Source: Cavia porcellus
Taxonomy: Eukaryota; Chordata; Mammalia; Rodentia; Caviidae
NCBI RefSeq assembly: GCF_034190915.1
Contig: NW_026947628.1
Coordinates: forward strand, 434,001-498,000
DNA length: 64,000 nucleotides
Direction of reading: 5' to 3'
Shown: piece after piece, positions 55,779 through 64,000 of the stretch
How positions within the stretch are numbered: position 1 is the first letter of the stretch
Layout of the letters: every line of letters begins with the position of its first letter
The notes under the pieces: model-generated
What the model was told of the DNA's origin: nothing
Database searches by the model: none
What the model saw: only the letters and a program-made list of their open reading frames with translations
Position numbers and translations under genes: made by a program

Positions 55779-57404
55779 GCGATGTTTTTCAGAAACCTAT
55801 CCTACATTGCTACTGCATGTTCCCTGACCTCCCCATGCTGACCACCCTGCGGTGCTTTTCTCCATCCTACATTGCCACTCAATGCCTATCCAAATTCAGA
55901 CCCTCCGATTCACGCTACCCCGTGATGTTTTTCTCACTCCTAGTAGTGAATGTAATGTAACACACACCCATACAATGCGAACCACCCCGTGGTGTTTTTC
56001 TCACTCCTACTAGTGAATGTAATGTAACACACACCCATACAATGCGCACCACCCCGTGATGTTTTTCTCACTCCTAGTAGTGAATGTAATGTAACACACA
56101 CCCATACAATGCGCACCTCCCCGTGATGTTTTTCTCACTCCTACTAGTGAATGTAATGTAACACACACCCATACAATGCGCACCACCCCGCGATATTTTT
56201 CAGAAACCTATCCTACATTTCCACTGCATGTTCCCTGACCTTCCCATGCTGACCACCCCGTGGTGCTTTTCTCCATCCTACATTGCCACTCACTGCCTTT
56301 CCTAATTCAGACCCTCCGATTCACACCACCCCGTGACGTTTTTCTCACTCCTAGTAGTGAATGTAATGTAACAAACACCCATACAATGCACACCACCCCA
56401 TGATGTTTTTCTCACTCCTAGTAGTGAAGGTAATGTAACACACACCCATACAATGCGCACCACCCCGTGATGTTTTTCTCACTCCTACTAGTGAATGTAA
56501 TGTAACACACACCCATACAATGCGCACCACCCCGTGATGTTTTTCTCACTCCTACTACTGAAAGTAATGTAACACACACCCATACAATGCGCACCACCCC
56601 GTGATGTTTTTCTCACTCCTACTAGTGAATGTAATGTAACACACACCCATACAATGCGCACCACCCCGTGATGTTTTTCTCACTCCTACTAGTGAATGTA
56701 ATGTAACACACACCCATACAATGCGCACCACCCCGTGATGTTTTTCTAACTCCTACTAGTGAATGTAATGTAACACACACCCATACAATGCTCACCACCC
56801 CGTGATGTTTTTCTCACTCCTACTAGTGAATGTAATGTAACACACACCCATACAATGCAAACCACCCCGTGATGTTTTTCTCACTCCTACTAGTGAATGT
56901 AATGTAACACACACCCATACAATGCGCACCACCCCGTGATGTTTTTCTCACTCCTACTAGTGAATGTAATGTAACACACACCCATACAATGCGCACCACC
57001 CCGTGATGTTTTTCTCACTCCTACTAGTGAATGTAATGTAACACACACCCATACAATGCTCACCACCCCGTGATGTTTTTCTCACTCCTGCTAGTGAATG
57101 TAATGTAACACACACCCATACAATGGGCACCACCCCGTGATGTTTTTCTCACTCCTGCTAGTGAATGTAATGTAACACACACCCATACAATGCGCACCAC
57201 CCCGTGATGTTTTTCTCACTCCTACTAGTGAATGTAATGTAACACACACCCATACAATGCGCACCACCCCGTGATGTTTTTCTCACTCCTGCTAGTGAAT
57301 GTAATGTAACACACACCCATACAATGCGCACCACCCCGTGATGTTTTTCTCACTCCTACTAGTGAATCTAATGTAACACACACCAATAAAATGCGCACCA
57401 CCCC
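55779..57404. repeat. 1961-bp HOR, copy 2 (shortened)
   Basis: Dyads 55779 and 56190 repeat copy 1 at offset 1961. The second A run has 16 monomers rather than 21, again a five-monomer difference, and leads to a different dyad pair at 57405. Private changes include GTGGTG near 55990, GCGATATTTTTC at 56190 and CTAACTCC near 56747. Confidence 0.88.
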
Positions 57405-58494
57405 GCGATGTTTTTCAGAAACCTATCCTACATTGCCACTGCATGTTCCCTGACCTCCCCATGCTGACCACCCCGCGGTGCTTTTCTCCATCCTACATTG
57501 CCACTCACTGCCTATCCTAATTCAGCCCCTCCGATTCACACCACCACGTGATGTTTTTCTCACTCCTACTAGTGAATGTAATATAACACACACCCATACA
57601 ATGCGCACCACCCCGTGATGTTTTTCTCACTCCTACTAGTGAATGTAATGTAACACACACCCATACAAAGGGCACCACCCCGCGATGTTTTTCAGAAACC
57701 TATCCTACATTGCCACAGCATGTTCCCTGACCTCCTCATGCTGACCACTCCGCGGTGCTTTTCTCCAGCCTACATTGCCACTCACTGCCTATCCTAATTC
57801 AGACCTTCCGATTCACACCACCCCGTGATGTTTTTCTCACTCCTACTAGTGAATGTAATGTAACACACACCCATACAATGCTCACCACCCCGTGATGTTT
57901 TTCTCACTCCTACTAGTGAATGTAATGTAACACACACCCATACAATGCGCACCACCCCGTGATGTTTTTCTCACTCCTACTAGTGAATGTAATGTAACAC
58001 ACACCCATACAATGCGCACCACCCCGTGATGTTTTTCTCACTCCTACTAGTGAATGTAATGTAACACACACCCATACAATGCGCACCACCCCGTGATCTT
58101 TTTCTCACTCCTACTGGTGAATGTAATGTAACACACACCCATACAATGCGCACCACACCGTGATGTTTTTCTCACTCCTACTATTGAATGTAATGTAACA
58201 CACACCCATACAATGCGCACCACCCCGTGATGTTTTTCTCACTCCTACTAGTGAATGTAATGTAACACACACCCATACAATGCGCACCACCCCGAGATGT
58301 TTTTCTCACGCCTGCTAGTGAATGTAATGTAACACACACCCATACAATGCGCACCACCCCGTGATGTTTTTCTCACTCCTACTAGTGAATGTAATGTAAC
58401 ACACACCCATACAATGCGCACCACCCCGTGATGTTTTTCTCACTGCTACTAGTGAATGTAATGTAACACACACCCATACAATGCGCACCAGCCC
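57405..58494. repeat. Partial trio (dyads 57405, 57682) and 10 A monomers
   Basis: Dyad 1 is AGCCCCTCC-type followed by AATATAAC. Dyad 2 is the CACAGCATG / CTCCTCATGC / CTCCAGCC subtype preceded by AAAGGGCACC, as at 41940, 43374 and 45286. The third dyad is absent. Confidence 0.86.
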
Positions 58495-60513
58495 GCGATG
58501 TTTTTCAGAAACCTATCCTACATTGCTACTGCATGATCCCTGACCTCCCCATGCTGACCACCACGCGGTGCTTTTCTCCATCCTACATTGCTACTCAATG
58601 CCTATCCAAATTCAGACCCTCCGATTCACGCTACCCCGTGATGTTTTTCTCACTCCTAGTAGTGAATGTAATGTAACACACACCCATACAATGCGCACCA
58701 CCCCGTGATGTTTTTGTCACTCCTACTGGTGAATCTAATGTAACACACACCCATACAATGCGCACCACCCCGTAATGTATTTCTCACTCCTAGTAGTGAA
58801 TGTAATGTAACACACACCCATACAATGTGCACCACCCCGTGATGTTTTTCTCACTCCTACTAGTGAATGTAATGTAACACACACCAATACAATGCGCACC
58901 ACACCGTGATGTTTTTCTCACTCCTACTAGTGAATGTAATGTAACACACACCCATACAATGCGCACCACCCCGTGATGTTTTTCTCACTCCTACTAGAGA
59001 ATGTAATGTAACACACACCCATACAATGCGCAGCACCCCGGGATGTTCTTCTCACTCCTACTAGTGAATCTAATGTAACACACACCCATACAATGCGCAC
59101 CACCCCGTGATGTTTTTCTCACTCCTACTAGTGAATCTAATGTAACACACACCCATACAATGCGCACCACTCCATGATGTTTTTCTCACTCCTAGTAGTA
59201 AATGTAAGGTAACACACACCCATACAATGCGCACCACCCCGTGATGTTTTTCTCACTCCTACTAGTGAATGTAATGTAACACACACCCATACAATGCGCA
59301 CCACCCCGTGATGTTTTTCTCACTCCTAGCAGTAAATCTAATGCAACACACACCCATGCAATGCGCACCACCCCGTGATGTTTTTCTCACTCCTACTAGT
59401 GAATCTATTATAACACACACCCATACAATGCTCGCCACCCCGTGATGTTTTTCTCACTCCTACTAGTGAATGTAATGTAACAGACAACCATACAATGCGC
59501 ACCACCCCGTGATGTTTTTCTCACTCCTACTAGTGAATGTAATGTAACACACACCCATACAATGTGCACCACCCCGTGATGTTTTTGTCACTCCTACTAG
59601 TGAATCTAATGTAACACACACCCATACAATGCGCACCACCTCGTGATGTTTTCCTCACTCCTAGTAGTGAATGTAATGTAACACACACCCATACAATTCG
59701 CACCACCCCATGATGTTTTTCTCACTCCTACTAGTGAATGTAATGTAACACACACCCATACAATGCGCACCACCCCGTGATGTTTTTCTCACTCCTACTA
59801 GTGAATGTAATGTAACACACACCCATACAATGCGCACCACCCCGTGATGTTTTTCTCACTCCTACTAGTGAATGTAATGTAACACACACCCATACAATGC
59901 GCACCACCCCGTGATGTTTTTCTCACTCCTACTAGTGAATGTAATGTAACACACACCCATACAATGCGCACCACCCCGTGATGTTTTTCTCACTCCTAGT
60001 AGTGAATGTAATGTAACACACACCCATACAATGCGCACCACCCCGTGATGTTTTTCTCACTCCTACTAGTGAATGTAATGTAACACACACCCATACAATG
60101 CGCACCACCACGTGATGTTTTTCTCACTGCTAGTAGTGAATGTAATGTAACACACACCCATACAATGCGCACCACCCCGTGATGTTTTTCTCACTCCTAC
60201 TAGTGAATGTAATGTAACACACACCCATACAATGCGCACCACACCGTGATGTTTTTCTCACTGCTAGTAGTGAATGTAATGTAACACACACCCATACAAT
60301 GCGCACCACCCCGTGATGTTTTTCTCACTCCTACTAGTGAATGTAATGTAACACACACCCATACAATGCACACCACCCCGTGATGTTTTTCTCACTCCTA
60401 CTAGTGAATGTAATGTAACACACACCCATACAATGCACACCACCCCGTGATGTTTTTCTCACTCCTACTAGTGAATCTAATGTAACACACACCCATACAA
60501 TGCGCACCACCCC
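58495..60513. repeat. Divergent zone 2: variant dyad and 28 A monomers
   Basis: It is paralogous to 46510 onward at offset 11985, checked at GTATTTCTC (46791/58776), GCACCACACC (46911/58896) and CCCCGGG (47051/59036). The offset then becomes 11986 and later smaller through loss of whole monomers. Private changes include CTACTGGTG, CTAGAGAATG, GTTCTTCTC, CTAGCAGTAAATC, AATGCAAC and CTATTATAAC, making this one of the most mutated stretches. Confidence 0.86.
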
Positions 60514-63500
60514 GCGATTTTTTTCAGAAACCCATCCTACATTGCCACTGCATGTTCCCTGACCTCCCCATGCTGACCACCCCGTGGTGCTTTTGTCCAT
60601 CCTACATTGCCAATCACTGCCTATCCTAATTCAGACCCTCCGTTTCACACCACCCCGTGATGTTTTTCTCACTCCTAGTAGTGAATGTAATGTAACACAC
60701 ACCCATACAATGCGCACCACCCCGTGATGTTTTTCTCACTCCTACTAGTGAATGTAATGTAACACACACCCATACAATGCGCACCACCCCGTGATGTTTT
60801 TCTCACTGCTACTAGTGAATGTAATGTAACACACACCCATACAATGCGCACCACCCCGTGATGATTTTCTCACTCTTACTAGTGAATCTAATGTAACACA
60901 GACCCATACAATGCGCACCACCCCGTGATGTTTTTCTCACACCTACTAGTGAATGTAATGTAACACACACCCAAACAATGTGCACCACCCCGTGATGTTT
61001 TTCTCACTCCTACTAGTGAATGTAATGTAACACACACCCATACAATGCGCACCACCCCGTGATGTTTTTCTCACTCCTACTAGTGAGTGTAATGTAACAC
61101 ACACCCATACAATGCGCACCACCCCGTGAAGTTTTTCTCACTCCTACTAGTGAATCTAATGTAACACACACCCATACAATGCGCACCACCCCGTGATGCT
61201 TTTCTCACTCCTACTAGTGAATCTAATGTAACACACACCCATACAATGCGCACCACCCCGCGATGTTTTTCAGAAACCTATCCTACATTGCCACTGCATG
61301 TTCCCTGACCTCCCCATGCTGACCAACCCGCGGTGCTTTTCTCCATGCTATTGCCACTCACTGCCTATCCTAAATCAGACCCTCCGATTCACACGACCCC
61401 GTGATGTTTTTCTCACTCCTACTAGTGAATATAATGTAACACACACCCATACAATGCGCACCACCCCGTGATGTTTTTCTCACTCCTACTAGTGAATGTA
61501 ATGTAACACACTCCCATACAATGCGCACCACCCTGTGATGTTTTTCTCACTCCTACTAGTGAATGTAATGTAACACAGACCCATAAAATGCGCACCAGCC
61601 CGTGATGATTTCTCACTTCTACTAGTGAGTGTAATGTAACACACACCCATACAATGCGCACCACCCCGTGATGTTTTTCTCACTCCTACTAGTGAATCTA
61701 ATGTAACACACACCCATACAATGCGCCGCAACCCGTGATGTTTTTCTCACTCCTACTAGTGAATGTAATGTAACACACACCCATACAATGCGCACCACCT
61801 CGTGATGTTTTTCTCACTCCTACTAGTGAATGTAATGTAACACACACCCATACAATGCGCACCACCCCGTGATGTTTTTCTCACTCCTACTAGTGAATCT
61901 AATATAACACACACCCATACAATGCGCACCACCCCGTGATGTTTTTCTCACTCCTACTAGTGAATCTAATGTAACACACACCCATACAATGCGCACCACC
62001 CCGCGATGTTTTTCAGAATCCTATCCTACATTGCCACTGCATGATCCCTGACCTCCCCATGCTGACCACCCCGCAGTGCTTTTCTCCATGCTACATTGCC
62101 ACTCACTGCCTATCCTAATTCAGACCCTCTGATTCACACCACCCCGTGATGTTTTTCTCACTCCTACTAGTGAATGTAATGTAACACACACCCATACAAT
62201 GTGCACCACCCCGTGATGTTTTTCTCACTCCTACTAGTGAATGTAATGTAACACACACCCATACAATGCGCACCACCCCGTGATGTTTTTCTCACACCTA
62301 CTAGTGAATGTAATGTAACACACACCCAAACAACGTGCACCACCCCATGATGTTTTTCTCACTCCTACTAGTGAATGTAATGTAACACACACCCATACAA
62401 TGTGCACCACCCCGTGATGTTTTTCTCATTCCTACTAGTGAGTGTAATGTAACACACACCCATACAATGCGCACCACCCCGTGATGTTTTTCTCACTCCT
62501 ACTAGTGAATCTAATGTAACACACACCCATACAATGCGCACCACCCCGTGATACTTTTCTCACTCCTACTAGTGAATCTAATGTAACACACACCCATACA
62601 ATGCGCACCACCCCGCGATGTTTTTCAGAAACCTATCCTACATTGCCACTGCATGTTCCCTGACCTCCCCATGCTGACCAACCCGCGGTGCTTTTCTCCA
62701 TGCTATTGCCACTCACTGCCTATCCTAATTCAGACCCTCCGATTCACACCACCCCGTGATGTTTTTCTCACTCCTACTAGTGAATGTAATGTAACACACA
62801 CCCATACAATGCGCACCACCCCGTGATGTTTTTCTCACTCCTACTAGTGAATGTAATGTAACACACACCCATACAATGCGCACCACCCCGTGATGTTTTT
62901 CTCACTCCTACTAGTGAATGTAATGTAACACACACCTATACAATGCGCACCAGCCCGTGATGATTTCTCACTCCTACTAGTGAGTGTAATGTAACACACA
63001 CCCATACAATGCGCACCACCCCGTGATGTTTTTCTCACTCCTACTAGTGAATCTAATGTAACACACACCCATACAATGCGCCGAAACCCGTGATGTTTTT
63101 CTCACTCATACTAGTGAATGTAATGTAACACACACCCATACAATGCGCACCACCTCGTGATGTTTTTCTCACTCCTACTAGTGAATGTAATGTAACACAC
63201 ACCCATACAATGCGCACCACCCCGTGATGTTTTTCTCACTCCTAATAGTGAATCTAATATAACACACACCCATACAATGTGCACCACCCCGTGATGTTTT
63301 TCTCACTCCTACTAGTGAATGTAATGTAACACACACCCATAAAATGCGCACCACCCCGTGATGTTTTTCTCACTCCTAGTAGTGAATGTAATGTAACACA
63401 CACCCATACAATGCGCACCACCCCGTGATGTTTTTCTCACTCCTACTAGTGAATCTAATGTAACACACACCCATACAATGCGCATCAACCCGTGATGTTT

Positions 63501-64000
63501 TTCTCACTCCTACAAGTGAATCTAATGTAACACACACCCATACAATGCGCACCACCCCGCGATGTTTTTCAGAAACCCATCCTACATTGCCACTGCATGT
63601 TCCCTGACCTCCCCATGCTGACCACCCCGCGGTGCTTTTCTCCATCCTACATTGCCAATCACTGCCTATCCTAATTCAGACCCTCCGATTCACACCACCC
63701 CGTGATGTTTTTCTCACTCCTACTAGTGAATGTAATGTAACACACACCCATAGAATGCTCACCACCCCGTGATGTTTTTCTCACTCCTACTAGTGAATGT
63801 AATGTAACACACACCCATACAATGCGCACCACCCCGTGATGTTTTTCTCACTCCTACTAGTGAATGTAATGTAACACACACCCATACAATGCGCACCACC
63901 CCGTGATGTTTTTCTCACTCCTACTAGTGAATGTAATGTAACATACACCCATATAATGCGCACCACCCCGTGATGTTTTTCTCACTCCTACTAGTGAATG
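60514..64000. repeat. Right-edge block with dyads 60514, 61260, 62003, 62615, 63559
   Basis: Dyads 60514 and 63559 share AAACCCATCC and GCCAATCACTGCC, giving a 3045-bp spacing. Dyads 61260 and 62615 share a 2-bp deletion (CCATGCTATTGCC, 141-bp dyad) and are followed by shared odd A copies (CAGCCCGTGATGATTTCTC; GCGCCG before AACCCGTG at 61721 and 63076), giving an offset of 1355 bp. A runs are 9, 9, 7, 12 and at least 4 monomers. The array is still continuing at base 64000. Confidence 0.88.

Larger units (their letters stand above)
1..64000. repeat. Satellite array of 67-bp monomer A punctuated by 143-bp B-C dyads
   Basis: Every base read belongs to one of three related monomers: A (67 bp, about 797 copies), B (70 bp) and C (73 bp), the last two always paired B-C (74 dyads found). 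All copies are in the same orientation, with no inversion and no non-satellite insertion. Monomer A is about 45% G+C with strong strand asymmetry (21 C to 9 G on the + strand). The array enters at base 1 inside an A monomer and leaves at 64000 inside another, so it is longer than the window on both sides. Satellite type is seen directly; a heterochromatic or centromere-linked location is inference. The family is not one I recognise. Confidence 0.98.

Noticed and set aside
1..64000. CRISPR array
   Set aside because: Regular repeats, but there are no unique spacers: the whole 67-bp period is conserved. No cas genes are present, and the repeat is longer than CRISPR repeats.
1..64000. Transposon, LTR or SINE/LINE insertion, tRNA or rRNA gene
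   Set aside because: Dyad spacing stays in register throughout and no target-site duplication, terminal repeat, poly-A tail, cloverleaf or rRNA-like segment was seen. No non-satellite interval longer than a few bases exists.
1..64000. Bacterial or phage origin
   Set aside because: There is no coding capacity over 64 kb, while monomer-based higher-order repeats of this scale are typical of eukaryotic satellite DNA.

Overview
The whole 64 kb window is one uninterrupted tandem-repeat (satellite DNA) array. I found no unique sequence, protein-coding gene, RNA gene, transposon or CRISPR array on either strand. The organism is almost certainly a eukaryote, and the window looks like heterochromatic, centromeric, pericentromeric or subtelomeric satellite. 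I do not recognise the family and cannot name a species. Two CpG sites per monomer recur as TpG/CpA variants, which fits (but does not prove) a genome with CpG methylation.

Three related monomers build everything. Monomer A is 67 bp and makes up about 797 copies. Monomers B (70 bp) and C (73 bp) occur only as a fixed B-C 'dyad' of 143 bp. I located 74 dyads by eye. All monomers start G(T/C)G(A/G)TG(T/C)TTTT and nearly all end ACCACCCC. Nearly every distance between consecutive dyads equals 143 + n x 67 bp within a few bases, with n from 1 to 46, so the array changed by in-register gain and loss of whole monomers.

Higher-order structure is layered. (i) Groups of three dyads ('trios'), spaced 277 bp (two A between dyads) or 210 bp (one A), recur at about 7.0, 9.7, 12.3, 14.6, 29.5, 31.5, 33.0, 38.1, 39.6, 41.7, 43.1, 45.0 and 52.1 kb, with partial trios elsewhere. 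(ii) Higher-order repeats (HORs) of 2635, 2372, 1970, 1961 and about 5250 bp are built from trios plus runs of A. (iii) Larger displaced duplications lie over these: 1-4949 recurs at 15131-20413 (offset 15130 bp, then 15464), and 46.5-48 kb recurs at 58.5-59.7 kb (offset 11985 bp).

Layout: 1-4949, long A runs with sparse dyads; 4950-15167, the 2635-bp HOR block; 15131-20413, second copy of the left block; 19936-29498, 5.25-kb superrepeat; 28092-32031, 1970-bp tandem pair; 32032-46509, dyad-dense mosaic; 46510-50348, divergent zone with a cluster of 1-nt indels that may be assembly error; 50349-57404, trio plus 1961-bp tandem pair; 57405-64000, second divergent zone that runs off the end of the window.

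All open reading frames are by-products of repetition. Because 67 = 1 mod 3, a frame passes through all three phases of monomer A and meets a TAG in the ACTAGT site once per 201 bp. This yields many similar 60-80-codon frames that should not be annotated as genes.
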